A DNA stretch of 64,000 bases. Source: Pseudovibrio brasiliensis (GTDB taxonomy: Bacteria > Pseudomonadota > Alphaproteobacteria > Rhizobiales > Stappiaceae). The notes under the pieces are model-generated. The model was not told the origin of the DNA, ran no database searches, and saw only the letters and a list, made by a program, of their open reading frames with translations. The translations under genes and the position numbers were made by a program. Location of the stretch: contig NZ_CP074126.1 in assembly GCF_018282095.1 (NCBI RefSeq), positions 3,204,341-3,268,340 on the forward strand, written 5' to 3'. Shown here piece by piece: positions 17,175 to 26,388 of this stretch (position 1 is its first letter; each line of letters begins with the position of its first letter).

Positions 17175-18347
17175 ATGAAAATCTGGCGACTCCTGCGGAC
17201 GAAAACCGCAATATTTCCAATAAGCTTATTACTCATCGGCGCATTTGCGGGTGGCATTGTGTTCTGGGGCGGCTTTCACACCGCGATGGACTACACCAAC
17301 ACGCTGGACTTCTGCGTCTCCTGTCACGAAATGCGCAGTACGGTCTATGAGGAGTACAAGAAGTCTCCGCACTTCTCTAACGCATCCGGCGTTCAGGCGG
17401 TCTGTTCAGATTGCCATGTACCCAAGGAAACCTACCCAAAGATCATCCGCAAAATCAAAGCAGCCAAAGAGGTCTACTCCAAGCTCACCGGTAAGATCGA
17501 CACCAAGGAGAAATTTGAGGCGCACCGCCTGACCATGGCCAAGAGTGTCTGGGCAGAGATGGAAGCCAACGCCTCCCAGCAATGCCGCAACTGCCATAAG
17601 CAGGACTCAATGAACTTTGCGAAGCAGCATCCAAAAGCCTCTGAAACCATGCAGAAAGGCTTCAAGGATGGCGAGACCTGCATCTCCTGCCACAAAGGCA
17701 TTGCCCACAAACTGCCGGATATGTCTCAGGGCTACAAAGCCATGTTCGACGAGTTGCAGGCCCTCTCCGCAAACGAAGGCGCAACCTCCGATCATCTCTA
17801 CGCAATCACCAGCAAGCCTTTCTTCGTTGAGCAGGCCAAAGCAGAAAGCAACGGCAAGAGCGATGGGCGCTTGATGGGTGGCACGGATGTGACTGTACTT
17901 AAGCGCAGTGGTGACCTCCTGAAAGTCCGCATTGCAGGTTGGCAGCAGGATGAAGTCGACCGCGTGATCTATGCACTCAGAGGCCAGCGCATCTTCTCCG
18001 CAACTGTCGGCAAAAAGGTCGTCGACAAGATCGAGCGCCTGAAGACGGAAGTGGATCCGGACACCGAACTGACCTGGCATCAGGTTCAGATCGACACCTG
18101 GGTTTCCAAGGAGAACCTGATCTCAGAGGGTGATCAGCTCTGGGCATACACCAAGGAAATGTACACTGCAGCCTGCTCCACATGCCATGGCCTGCGTGAT
18201 CCCGAGCATTTCCTCGCCAACCAGTGGATCGGTTCTCTCAAAGCCATGAAGCGGTTCATCTCACTGGACAAAGAGCAATACCGCATCCTGCAAAAGTACC
18301 TGCAGCTCAATGCCAAAGACACAGGTGGGAGTGAAGCTCATGGGTAA
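17175..18347 (+). CDS. torC: TorC-type pentahaem cytochrome c
   Basis: The 390-aa quinol-oxidising cytochrome passes electrons from the membrane to the periplasmic TMAO/DMSO reductase. It has an N-terminal membrane anchor (residues 13-33) and five CxxCH haem sites: 47-51, 77-81, 137-141, 169-173 in the NapC/NirT-like part and 334-338 in the C-terminal monohaem domain typical of TorC. Length and haem count match the TorC/DorC family. It opens a torC-torD-torA cluster and overlaps torD by eight bases. Transcription is expected to respond to TorR binding just upstream. Confidence 0.92.
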   Translation: MKIWRLLRTKTAIFPISLLLIGAFAGGIVFWGGFHTAMDYTNTLDFCVSCHEMRSTVYEEYKKSPHFSNASGVQAVCSDCHVPKETYPKIIRKIKAAKEVYSKLTGKIDTKEKFEAHRLTMAKSVWAEMEANASQQCRNCHKQDSMNFAKQHPKASETMQKGFKDGETCISCHKGIAHKLPDMSQGYKAMFDELQALSANEGATSDHLYAITSKPFFVEQAKAESNGKSDGRLMGGTDVTVLKRSGDLLKVRIAGWQQDEVDRVIYALRGQRIFSATVGKKVVDKIERLKTEVDPDTELTWHQVQIDTWVSKENLISEGDQLWAYTKEMYTAACSTCHGLRDPEHFLANQWIGSLKAMKRFISLDKEQYRILQKYLQLNAKDTGGSEAHG

Positions 18348-19023
18348 GCACGAAACCATCACCTTTTCTAACAGTGACAGATCTCTGGTCTACCGCTGGC
18401 TGGCAAGCTTCTTCACCAGCGAAGTGAAAATCGAAACTCTGGAGAGCTATAGCTCTTCGGAGGGCAAAGCCCTTCTGGATGTGTTTGCATTGGCACCAGA
18501 GCTCTCCTCTTTCACCAACCAGCTGTCTCAAATGGCGCAGCTTCCAAAAGAAGATTACCAGACACAGGTGCTGGATCTGGCAACCGCCTACTCCCGCCTG
18601 TTTCTTGGCGCTGGTGGTTCGCACTCTGCACCTCCCTATGAGTCTGCCTATTACAACGAAAAAGGTACGCTCTTCCAAAAGCCGACGGCGGACATGAACA
18701 AGCTCCTGCAGGAACTCGGCATATCCATTGAAAGTTCTTTGAAGGAGCCTGCGGATCATCTCGGCGTACAGCTCAACGTGTTGGCGGAATACATCGACAG
18801 GGAAGCTCTGGCAGAAGCCAATGGCGATCAGTCGTCAGCTCAATCACTACATCAAAATCAGATCTGGTTCCTGACAAACCATCTGCTCAACTGGGTGCCT
18901 TCCTTCTGCGAAGGCTGCAAACGCTTTGATCCCTCGGGCTTTTATGAGGAGCTGGCTGCCGCTCTCAACACCTGGCTCAGCATGGATCTGGCACGTTTGA
19001 ACGAAGCAGGCACGACCACCTGA
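18340..19023 (+). CDS. torD: TorD family molybdoenzyme chaperone
   Basis: The 227-aa cytoplasmic chaperone belongs to the TorD/DmsD family and binds the Tat signal and apo-enzyme of the reductase before cofactor insertion. The segment SHSAPPYESAYYNEKGTLFQ fits the conserved family region. The start ATG 18340 lies inside the last codons of torC, with GGTGGGAG eight bases upstream; an in-frame upstream ATG at 18310 would overlap torC more and is less likely. Order C-D-A matches Rhodobacter dorCDA rather than E. coli torCAD. Confidence 0.85.
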   Translation: MGKHETITFSNSDRSLVYRWLASFFTSEVKIETLESYSSSEGKALLDVFALAPELSSFTNQLSQMAQLPKEDYQTQVLDLATAYSRLFLGAGGSHSAPPYESAYYNEKGTLFQKPTADMNKLLQELGISIESSLKEPADHLGVQLNVLAEYIDREALAEANGDQSSAQSLHQNQIWFLTNHLLNWVPSFCEGCKRFDPSGFYEELAAALNTWLSMDLARLNEAGTTT

Positions 19024-19031
19024 CTCTCACC

Positions 19032-19073
19032 ATTTACAACCTGTTTACTCGATTTTACATCCCGTTCAATCAA
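19032..19073. promoter_or_regulatory. Second candidate TorR operator, upstream of torA
   Basis: This stretch aligns without gaps to the element before torC (17049-17090), with 30 identities in the first 37 positions, including TTTACA, TGTTTAC, ATT-TACA and CCCGTTCA. It lies about 120-160 bp upstream of the torA ATG, within the torD-torA gap, suggesting an additional TorR-responsive promoter for torA alone. Confidence 0.55.
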
Positions 19074-19191
19074 CGCGCGAACCACGTTTACACGCTGTGA
19101 CTACGGTAACACTCAGAGAAAACAGGCTGTTTTCATCGGGCTACTTGCTCAACTCATCGATTTGTTCTGCCAAAATAAAGGGACAGCAGAG

Positions 19192-21627
19192 ATGTCGAAA
19201 ATCATTGCAAACTATACGTCTCGTCGTAGCTTCCTGAAGGGCGCTTCCGCACTGGGCGCTCTGGGTGTGCTGGCTCCATCCATCTTCTCACCACGCTTTG
19301 CACAAGCAGCAGTCAACGGAGAAGTTCTCTCCGGTTGTCACTGGGGTGCTTTCCGCGCAGTGGTCAAAGATGGTCGCTGGACAGAGGTAAAACCTTGGGA
19401 GCAGGATCCGCATCCTAGCCATCAGCTGGCAGGTGTTATGGACTCCGTCTACTCACCATCACGCATCAAGTATCCGATGGTTCGCCGCGCTTATCTTGAA
19501 AAAGGCCGCGGAGCAGATGTTGAAGACCGTGGCAGCAACGATTTTGTCCGCGTCAGTTGGGACAAAGCGTTGGATCTGGTGGCTCAGGAACTCAAGTACG
19601 CCAAGGCAACACATGGCCCACGCAGCGTCTTCACCGGCACATACGGCTGGAAGAGCGCAGGTAAAATCCATAACAGCCGCAGCCTGCTGCGCCGCCTGAT
19701 CAACCGCGGCCTGCAAATGCCAAACGTCACCCACACCGGCGACTACTCAACCGGCGCCTCTCAGGTGATCATGCCGCACGTCATGGGCACACTGGAAGTC
19801 TACGAACAGCAGACTGTCTGGCCTGTTGTTGTCGAGAATACAGAAGTGCTGGTTGTTTGGGGCGCAGACCCAATCAAGACCAATCAGATCGACTGGCTCA
19901 TCGCAGACCACGACAGCTACACCTATCTTGAAGAGTTCAAGAAGACCGGCAAAAAAGTCATCTGCATCGACCCACTCAAATCCAAAACCGCAGAGTTCAT
20001 GGATGCAGAGTGGGTGCAGGTCAAACCACAGACCGACGTTGCATTGATGCTCGGCATGGCACACACGCTCTTTGTTGAAGAGCTGTATGACGTCGACTTC
20101 ATGGACGAATACACCGCAGGTTTCGACAAATTCCTCCCATATCTGACTGGTGAGACAGATCAGACACCGAAATCTGCTGAATGGGCCTCAGAAATCTGCG
20201 GCGTCCCAGCTGATAAGATCAAGGAACTGGCACGCCTGTTCATGGGCAACCGCACCATGCTCACCAGCGGCTGGTCTCTGCAACGTCAGCACCACGGCGA
20301 ACAGCCTCACTGGATGCTGGTCACACTGGCCTCCATGCTGGGTCAGATCGGCCTGCCAGGCGGTGGCTTCGGTCTTTCCTATCATTACTCCAACGGTGGT
20401 ACACCAACCTCCGACGGTCCTGCCCTTTCCGGCATGAACGACGGCGGCGCGATGGAAGGATCGGTGTCCATTCCAGTGGCTCGTGTTGTTGAGATGCTTG
20501 AACGTCCGGGCGAAGAGTATGACTTCAACGGTACCCGTTACACCTTCCCTGACATCAAGATCGCGTACTGGGCTGGCGGCAACCCGTTCCACCACCATCA
20601 GGATCGCAACCGCATGATCAAGGCCTGGCAGAAACTGGAAACAGTGATCGTTCAGGACTACCAGTGGACCGCAACAGCACGCTTTGCTGACATCGTTCTT
20701 CCGGCAGCTTCTGCTTATGAACGCAATGACATCGAAGCCATGGGCTCTTACTCCAACAAAGCAACTGTAGCGATGAAGAAGATCGTTGATCCTGTCTTCG
20801 AAGCCCGCAGTGAGTATGACATCTTCGTTGATCTGGCAGACCGCCTTGGCAACAAGGAAGCCTACACCGATGGTCGTGACGAAATGGACTGGATCCGTCA
20901 CTATTACGAGCAAGCTCAAAAACAGGCTGCAAGCAAGAACCTTGAAATGCCTGCGTTCGAGAAGTTCTGGGAAGACGGCATTGTCGTTCATCCAATCTCA
21001 CAGGCTGCGAAGGAATACGTCCGCTACGCTGACTTCCGCGAAGACCCACTTCTGGAGCCTCTGGGTACACCAACCGGCAAGATCGAAATCTACTCCAAGA
21101 ACATCGAGAAAATGGGCTACGATGATTGTCCTCCGCACCCAATGTGGATGGAACCACTCGAACGCCTCGATGGTCCGGATGCCAAGTTCCCGATCCACGT
21201 CAACACCGGCCATCCAAATGATCGTCTGCACTCGCAGCTCAACGGCACGATCCTTCGCGAGGGGTACGCTGTTGCAGACCGCGAACCATGCATGATCAAC
21301 CCGAAAGACGCAGAAGCTCGCGGCATCAAGTCCGGTGACGTTATTCGCATCTTCAACGACCGTGGCCAGACACTAGCAGGGGCAATCGTCAGCGAAGACA
21401 TCATGCCAAACGTCATCCGCCTTTACGAAGGTGGCTGGTATGATCCAGTCGAAGGCGGCAAAGTCGGCAGCCTCTGCGCATACGGTGATGTGAACACCCT
21501 CACCCCAGACCTTGGCACCTCCAAGCTGGCACAGGGCAACTGCGGCCATACCGTCATCGCAGACTTCGAAAAATTCGAAGGTGAACTACCAGACGTCAAA
21601 GTCTTCACAGCTCCAAAGAACGGATAA
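19192..21627 (+). CDS. torA: TorA/DorA-type TMAO/DMSO reductase, molybdoenzyme
   Basis: The 811-aa periplasmic molybdopterin-guanine-dinucleotide enzyme reduces trimethylamine N-oxide and/or DMSO as terminal electron acceptor. It begins with a Tat signal (SRRSFLKGA, residues 10-18) ending near AQAA. GDYSTGASQV contains S186, corresponding to the serine ligand of molybdenum, and no N-terminal Fe-S cysteine cluster is present, as in the TorA/DorA subfamily. The GNPFHHHQDRNRM and TATARFADIVLPA segments are conserved family regions. An upstream in-frame ATG (19162) would displace the Tat motif, so ATG 19192 is chosen. Substrate preference cannot be read from sequence by eye. Confidence 0.93.
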   Translation: MSKIIANYTSRRSFLKGASALGALGVLAPSIFSPRFAQAAVNGEVLSGCHWGAFRAVVKDGRWTEVKPWEQDPHPSHQLAGVMDSVYSPSRIKYPMVRRAYLEKGRGADVEDRGSNDFVRVSWDKALDLVAQELKYAKATHGPRSVFTGTYGWKSAGKIHNSRSLLRRLINRGLQMPNVTHTGDYSTGASQVIMPHVMGTLEVYEQQTVWPVVVENTEVLVVWGADPIKTNQIDWLIADHDSYTYLEEFKKTGKKVICIDPLKSKTAEFMDAEWVQVKPQTDVALMLGMAHTLFVEELYDVDFMDEYTAGFDKFLPYLTGETDQTPKSAEWASEICGVPADKIKELARLFMGNRTMLTSGWSLQRQHHGEQPHWMLVTLASMLGQIGLPGGGFGLSYHYSNGGTPTSDGPALSGMNDGGAMEGSVSIPVARVVEMLERPGEEYDFNGTRYTFPDIKIAYWAGGNPFHHHQDRNRMIKAWQKLETVIVQDYQWTATARFADIVLPAASAYERNDIEAMGSYSNKATVAMKKIVDPVFEARSEYDIFVDLADRLGNKEAYTDGRDEMDWIRHYYEQAQKQAASKNLEMPAFEKFWEDGIVVHPISQAAKEYVRYADFREDPLLEPLGTPTGKIEIYSKNIEKMGYDDCPPHPMWMEPLERLDGPDAKFPIHVNTGHPNDRLHSQLNGTILREGYAVADREPCMINPKDAEARGIKSGDVIRIFNDRGQTLAGAIVSEDIMPNVIRLYEGGWYDPVEGGKVGSLCAYGDVNTLTPDLGTSKLAQGNCGHTVIADFEKFEGELPDVKVFTAPKNG

Positions 21628-21648
21628 ATCAGGTTCCGTCTCAACACC

Positions 21649-21678
21649 AAAAAGGGCTGCCCCGCGCAGCCCTTTTTT
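21649..21678 (+). terminator. Rho-independent terminator after torA
   Basis: GGGCTGC (21654-21660), loop CCCGC, GCAGCCC (21666-21672), then six T. It lies 22 bases after the torA stop codon. Confidence 0.85.
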
Positions 21679-21823
21679 GCTTGCCTACTCAATGTACTTG
21701 GAGTGCATTTAAGTCGTGATTTAAACCCGACTCTCAGCTTTCAATAACTGTCATCGCACCGCATCAAAACCAGCTATGGCCGATATGGTAGAACGAAATC
21801 TGAAATAGTTCTGCGGGGAAGCG

Positions 21824-22102
21824 ATGACAGAAAAACAACAAAACACATCAGCCCATACTCAGGAAAAGATGGCCCGTCGATATGATGACGGACGTGAGCA
21901 TAAGCATAACAAAGATCATTTGGAGTACGAGCGCGGTCGCAAGAGCCATCCGGCCACTCAGCATGGCGGCGATCCGGAAGGCCACAAACACCCGCATAAA
22001 AGCCGTGCCGGAAAAGGCCATTCAGATAACGGCCACCACCGCACCAAGATGCATGACCACAAAGAACACACCAGAGAGCACCACAAGAAAGACGTCCACT
22101 GA
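21824..22102 (+). CDS. Small His/Lys-rich protein, 92 aa
   Basis: The product is extremely hydrophilic: about a fifth of the residues are His, the rest mostly Lys, Arg, Asp and Glu, with repeated HK/KH and GH pairs, and it has almost no hydrophobic core. It is probably disordered and may bind metal ions or nucleic acid. There is no signal peptide. GGGGAAG lies about five bases before the ATG and a terminator follows, supporting a real monocistronic gene. I do not recognise a named family. Confidence 0.55.
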   Translation: MTEKQQNTSAHTQEKMARRYDDGREHKHNKDHLEYERGRKSHPATQHGGDPEGHKHPHKSRAGKGHSDNGHHRTKMHDHKEHTREHHKKDVH

Positions 22103-22144
22103 TCTGGCACTCACACAGTGTTCTGTGTGTGCTCCTACTCTCAC

Positions 22145-22179
22145 AAAAACACCCCGGCCATTTCTGATCGGGGTGTTTT
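22145..22179. terminator. Bidirectional terminator
   Basis: AAAAACACCCCG (22145-22156) and CGGGGTGTTTT (22169-22179) form a hairpin with T-runs on both strands. It serves the His-rich gene and the convergent NSS transporter gene. Confidence 0.8.
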
Positions 22180-22201
22180 AAATTTCTAGTGTGGGATGCG
22201 A

Positions 22202-23536
22202 TTAGCTGCCGAGCAGACCGCTCAACATCACCCATACAACTGCCAGCGGAGCAACGATCCGCATGATCCAGGTGAACGCTGCCATCCACTTGAAGTTCAA
22301 AGAACCATCATTGCTCAGCTCTTTGCCCATTTTCTCAAGCACGACCCAGCCTGCAAACAGGGAAGTCAGAATACCGCCAATTGGTAGTGTGTAGTTGTCG
22401 ACCGCATAAACCATGAGGTCGAAGAAGTTCATGCCGAACAGCTTGTACTCACCCCAAACACCCAGTGCGAGGGAACAAGGCACACCAATCAGGAAGATCA
22501 GGATACCAACCACAATCGCAGACCACTTGCGCTCAATACCGTATTCTTCTGCAAAGTAGGCGACAGGAATAGCCAGTAGAGAGATAGAAGAGGTCAGCGC
22601 TGCAATCAGCAGCATCGCAAAGAAGATGATCTGGAACACGTAGCCACCAATCATCTCACCAAACACGGCTGGCAGAGTGATAAAGGTCAGGCCCGGACCT
22701 GCACCTGGATCCATACCAAAGGCAAACACAGCTGGCAGAACCAGCAGGCCACCCAGTACGCCAACAAGCGCCGCAAGGAACACCACCCAGCAGGATGCAT
22801 TCGGGATGTCTGCGTCTTTGTCCAGATAGGAACCATAGGTGATCATCGCGCCCATACCCAGAGACAAGCTGAAGAACGCCTGACCAAGAGCTGCACGCAG
22901 CATTTCACCATTCACCTGAGACCAGTCCGGCACGAGGAAGAACTCAATACCTTCCCATGCACCCGGCAAGGTCACACTGCGAACCACCAGAACCATCAGG
23001 AGGATGAACAGCAGAGGCATCAAAACTTTAACAGAGCGCTCAATACCCTGCGCCACACCTGCAATCACGATACCCATGGTCAGAACCATGAACACGCCGT
23101 GATAGAAGATCGGTTCCCAAACCGCAGAAACCAGCCCGCCGAACTGCGCTTCCAGCAGCTCTGGCTGAGCAGATTCAATGGTGCCTGCAACACTCTTCAC
23201 CAGATACGCAATCGTCCAGCCGCCAACGACGGAGTAGAACGACAGGATCATGAAGCCCGTGACCACCCCAATCACACCAGTTGTGGACCAGAGGCTGCCA
23301 CCCAGTGCGCGGAACGCACCCACAGGGTTCTTCTTCGCTGCACGACCAATAGCGATTTCCGCCATGATCAGCGCCGCGCCGATGGTCGCCATGATGATCA
23401 GATAAACCGCCAGAAAAGCGCCGCCGCCCTGGGTACCTGCCAGATATGGAAATTTCCAGATATTACCGAGACCGACTGCAGACCCTGCAGCAGCCATAAT
23501 GAAGCCGAAGCGGCTTCCCCATTGCTCACGTTTCAT
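22202..23536 (-). CDS. Na+-dependent transporter, NSS (SNF) family
   Basis: This inner-membrane symporter of about 444 residues has roughly 11-12 hydrophobic helices. The start REQWGSRFGFIMAAAGSAVGLGNIWKFPYL is the family signature: helix 1 with the Na+ and substrate site and the conserved NIWKFPY. It should import an amino acid, taurine or another small zwitterion using the sodium gradient, which fits marine life; the substrate cannot be assigned. A TTG at 23551 also opens the frame, but ATG 23536 aligns with its paralogue at 24264-25598. The two NSS genes are tandem but separated by about 700 bp containing a gene remnant. Confidence 0.88.
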   Translation of the reverse strand: MKREQWGSRFGFIMAAAGSAVGLGNIWKFPYLAGTQGGGAFLAVYLIIMATIGAALIMAEIAIGRAAKKNPVGAFRALGGSLWSTTGVIGVVTGFMILSFYSVVGGWTIAYLVKSVAGTIESAQPELLEAQFGGLVSAVWEPIFYHGVFMVLTMGIVIAGVAQGIERSVKVLMPLLFILLMVLVVRSVTLPGAWEGIEFFLVPDWSQVNGEMLRAALGQAFFSLSLGMGAMITYGSYLDKDADIPNASCWVVFLAALVGVLGGLLVLPAVFAFGMDPGAGPGLTFITLPAVFGEMIGGYVFQIIFFAMLLIAALTSSISLLAIPVAYFAEEYGIERKWSAIVVGILIFLIGVPCSLALGVWGEYKLFGMNFFDLMVYAVDNYTLPIGGILTSLFAGWVVLEKMGKELSNDGSLNFKWMAAFTWIMRIVAPLAVVWVMLSGLLGS

Positions 23537-23911
23537 TCTTATTGTTGCCAATCAACATGTGATGGTTTGTTTCAATCAAGCGCAAAAGCTTGAAATGAAT
23601 TCGTTGTTCCAGCTCTTTTGATGAAATTTTTAGCCTTGTTGACCTGACAGATTGTCGCAGGCAAAACTACGTACCCGAAAAAATAAGCGTTTTCTACGAG
23701 TGCAATTATTGGGTGAGATCAAAAACTAGCCACATGAACTCATATTTTCCGATAAATAGGCACACTACACCCCAAAAAAGCTAATTATTAGCAGACTCAC
23801 TCAATTATTGAATTAACCACGATATATGAGCGCAATTTCCTGTCCTCATATGCGGCCCACAGGTTTTTTCGTCGCATGCCCAGCTGCAGCGCCCCAAAAC
23901 CACAATTCAGA

Positions 23912-23946
23912 CACAAAAAAGCACCGCCAGAACGGTGCTTCTTTTT
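23912..23946. terminator. Strong hairpin with T-runs on both strands
   Basis: AGCACCG (23920-23926) and CGGTGCT (23933-23939) are flanked by A-run and T-run. On the minus strand it lies about 100 bases after the gene remnant ending at 24040, so it may be that former gene's terminator. The rest of 23537-23911 is A+T-rich, with no gene seen. Confidence 0.6.
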
Positions 23947-24039
23947 CTCGTTGGGACGATCATCAGGCCTTATGCTTGAGGCCAACGTCCCCTTACACTG
24001 CGATATCTGGCCTGCTTTTCCTCGTCCAGACATGCCATC

Positions 24040-24183
24040 TCACGCGGCAATCTGGCATTCATGGAATGCACCCAGTAGCGCTTTAGCTGCCTCAACATAA
24101 CCCAGTTCCTTATCAAGACCATCTCGGGTGAAGGGACCATGCCCAACAAGCACATCTTTCTCCCACATCCGGCCCAGATTAAG
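24040..24183 (-). pseudogene. Short gene remnant, possibly a metallo-beta-lactamase-fold C-terminus
   Basis: A roughly 45-codon minus-strand frame, ending in TGA at 24040, reads MWEKDVLVGHGPFTRDGLDK and then LGYVEAAKALLGAFHE. The VLVGHGP element and following helix resemble the C-terminal end of MBL-fold hydrolases. An in-frame stop lies just upstream, and nothing of the expected N-terminal domain (HxHxDH) is seen. It is probably a decayed fragment between the two transporter genes. The family call is tentative. Confidence 0.3.
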
Positions 24184-24212
24184 TCAAACTACGCATGACC
24201 TCAGAACAGCAT

Positions 24213-24244
24213 TAAAAAAGGCCACCAAAACTGGCGGCCTTTTC
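24213..24244 (-). terminator. Terminator of the second NSS transporter gene
   Basis: On the minus strand GGCCGCCAG, a T-rich loop and GGTGGCC are followed by six T, about 20 bases after the stop at 24264. One stem position is G-T. Confidence 0.75.
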
Positions 24245-24263
24245 ATTGTTTTTGAGCGAAGCT

Positions 24264-25598
24264 TTATACGCCGAAAATGGAATGAGCCATCACGTAGATG
24301 ATTGCGATTGGCGCAAACACACGGCACATCCACTTCCATGCGATCAAGTAAGCAAACGGACGCTCGCCATCGTTGGTCACTTCCGCAGCAAACTTGTCGT
24401 AGCTCACCCAACCAGCAACCAGACAGGTCGCAATCGCGCCCAGTGGCAGGAAGTAGTTGTCAGTGAGATAGCCAAGGAAGTCGAAGAAGTTCAGCTCGAA
24501 GAATGTAACATCACCCCAGACGCCCAACGCCAGAGAGCTTGGAACACCAAACAGGAAGATCACAATACCAACCCAGATGGTCGCAGCCTTACGGCCCACG
24601 TTGAACTCTTCACAGATGAAAGCAACCACAACCTGTAACAAGGAAATTGCTGAGGTGATCGCAGCTACAAACAGCAGCACAAAGAAGCACAGCTGAATAA
24701 AGGTACCAAATGGCAGCTCAGCAAAGATCGCCGGCAGGGTGATAAAGGTCAGGCCTGGGCCTGCAGCCGGATCCATGTTGAACGCGAACACTGCTGGCAG
24801 AATTAGGAAGCCAGCCAGTACAGCGACCAATAGATCAAGACCAACAACCCACATGGCTGCGTTTGGAATGCTCTCTTTGTTGCCCAGATAAGACCCGTAG
24901 GTGATCAGCGCACCCATACCCAGAGACAGCGTAAAGAACGCCTGCCCCAGAGCTGCGGCAACCATATCCGGGTTCAGATGTGACCAGTCAGGAACGAGGA
25001 AGTACTCGACACCTGCCCAGGCCCCTTCAAGGGTCAAAGAACGAACCACCAGCAACGCCAGCAGAATGAACAGAAGCGGCATCATGATCTTGGATGCCTT
25101 CTCAATGCCACCGGAAATACCGTTGATCACGATCAGCACACCAATTGCCATGAAGGCACCATGATAAATGATCGGCTCAACTGCATCTGTCACCAATGCA
25201 CCGAAATGTCCCTCAAACTCTGCGCCGGAGTAGCCAGAAAAGCCACCAGTTAACGTCTTAACCACGTAAGCGATGGTCCAGCCACCCACGACGGAATAGA
25301 ATGAGAGAATAAGAAATGCAGTCAGAACCGCCATGAGACCGAAAATCGACCAGCCTGCGCCGCCAACGCGCTTGAAAGCGCTAAATGGATTGGCTTGAGC
25401 ATGACGGCCCAGCGCAATCTCCGCGATCATCACACACAAACCAATCGCGATCAAAAACGCAATGTAGACCACGAGGAATGCCCCGCCGCCTTCTGCGCCA
25501 ACCAAATATGGAAATTTCCAGATATTACCTAATCCAACCGCTGAACCTGCAGCAGCCAGAATGAAGCCGATACGACTTCCCCAATGCTCTCGTTGCAT
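24264..25598 (-). CDS. Na+-dependent transporter, NSS (SNF) family (paralogue)
   Basis: The 444-aa integral membrane symporter is clearly related to the 22202-23536 product along its length (MQREHWGSRIGFILAAAGSAVGLGNIWKFPYLV..., AALGQAFFTLSLGMGALITYGSYL, DPAAGPGLTFITLPAIF). The two genes probably arose by duplication and may import different small nitrogenous solutes; sequence alone does not tell which. It has its own terminator and a 266-bp upstream region containing a repeated TACTGATTAC motif, so it is likely regulated separately. Confidence 0.88.
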   Translation of the reverse strand: MQREHWGSRIGFILAAAGSAVGLGNIWKFPYLVGAEGGGAFLVVYIAFLIAIGLCVMIAEIALGRHAQANPFSAFKRVGGAGWSIFGLMAVLTAFLILSFYSVVGGWTIAYVVKTLTGGFSGYSGAEFEGHFGALVTDAVEPIIYHGAFMAIGVLIVINGISGGIEKASKIMMPLLFILLALLVVRSLTLEGAWAGVEYFLVPDWSHLNPDMVAAALGQAFFTLSLGMGALITYGSYLGNKESIPNAAMWVVGLDLLVAVLAGFLILPAVFAFNMDPAAGPGLTFITLPAIFAELPFGTFIQLCFFVLLFVAAITSAISLLQVVVAFICEEFNVGRKAATIWVGIVIFLFGVPSSLALGVWGDVTFFELNFFDFLGYLTDNYFLPLGAIATCLVAGWVSYDKFAAEVTNDGERPFAYLIAWKWMCRVFAPIAIIYVMAHSIFGV

Positions 25599-25755
25599 GT
25601 GACCTAAGCCATTCTTTTTTGATTTTGCTTAAGTGTATTTTGAAATCAACTTTCACAAGTCGCCCGATTCTAGCAATATATCGCCAGAGATACACCTCAT
25701 TTATGCAACAGAGTTTCTCATATATGACTATTGGGTGTCACGATGCCCATAAAAA

Positions 25756-25823
25756 AGTAATACTGATTACTACGCGGCATATGGTGAGATTAACTCAACA
25801 AGGTAAGTAGTACTGATTACCTT
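25756..25823. repeat. Two copies of a TACTGATTAC dyad motif spaced 50 bp
   Basis: AGTAATACTGATTACT (25756-25771) and a second copy containing TACTGATTAC (25811-25820) within AAGGTAA...TTACCTT arms (25800-25823). Both have dyad symmetry, and the TACTGATTAC cores start exactly 50 bp apart. They lie 160-225 bp upstream of the minus-strand NSS gene start. Possible regulator sites; no regulator is identified. Confidence 0.4.
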
Positions 25824-25864
25824 AGCCCTACAGCAACCAATACTACCAGTGATATATCTTATAC

Positions 25865-26242
25865 TCAATTACACTGAGAACAAGAGTTCGGCCACAGCGT
25901 CGTATTACAAAGAGACTGGATATTATCGACAATCGCATCAGCGCCAGCTGCTCTTGCACTCTGACAGGCACCATTTGCATTGCTAACAGACAGCTTGCCG
26001 TTGGCCACCACAGAGAGCGGGAAGCTCATATTAGTGCGCTGATAAACCAGTGAGTTCTGTCCACACTTGATCATCGGCATTGGGCCACCCGCACTGCTTC
26101 CATCTGCATAGAGCGCTGTACCGCGGTTACAATACTGTGTCATGGGAGGAGTGACTTGTGTGTTGCCGCTCTGAGCATAGCTCTCAGAGGCAATCATGAA
26201 AGTACCGGCCAGCAGAAGGCCGAGACACCAAAAAATACGCAT
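25865..26242 (-). CDS. Small secreted Cys-containing protein, 125 aa
   Basis: A signal peptide is clear (MRIFWCLGLLLAGTFMIASE, then SYAQ, cleavage after YAQ). The mature part, about 100 residues, has six cysteines, including a C-terminal CSQC pair, suggesting disulphides in the periplasm or outside the cell. I do not recognise a family. It stands alone, with a nitronate monooxygenase gene upstream on the same strand, 147 bp away. Confidence 0.6.
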   Translation of the reverse strand: MRIFWCLGLLLAGTFMIASESYAQSGNTQVTPPMTQYCNRGTALYADGSSAGGPMPMIKCGQNSLVYQRTNMSFPLSVVANGKLSVSNANGACQSARAAGADAIVDNIQSLCNTTLWPNSCSQCN

Positions 26243-26388
26243 TTTTCTTCCTTCTCGTTGGTCCCACCTCCTACGAAATCATGGCAGGACAATCATAAGG
26301 ACGAAGCATGCGCACCTTTGTGAAGAAAAAGGCCACTGGGCGTGAACCCGGCAGCCTCCTCTTTAAACCAGCATTATAGACGGTTTGG

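Noticed and set aside
19747-20991. Long minus-strand open frames opposite torA
   Set aside because: They lie antisense to a well-supported coding gene and arise from its codon bias.
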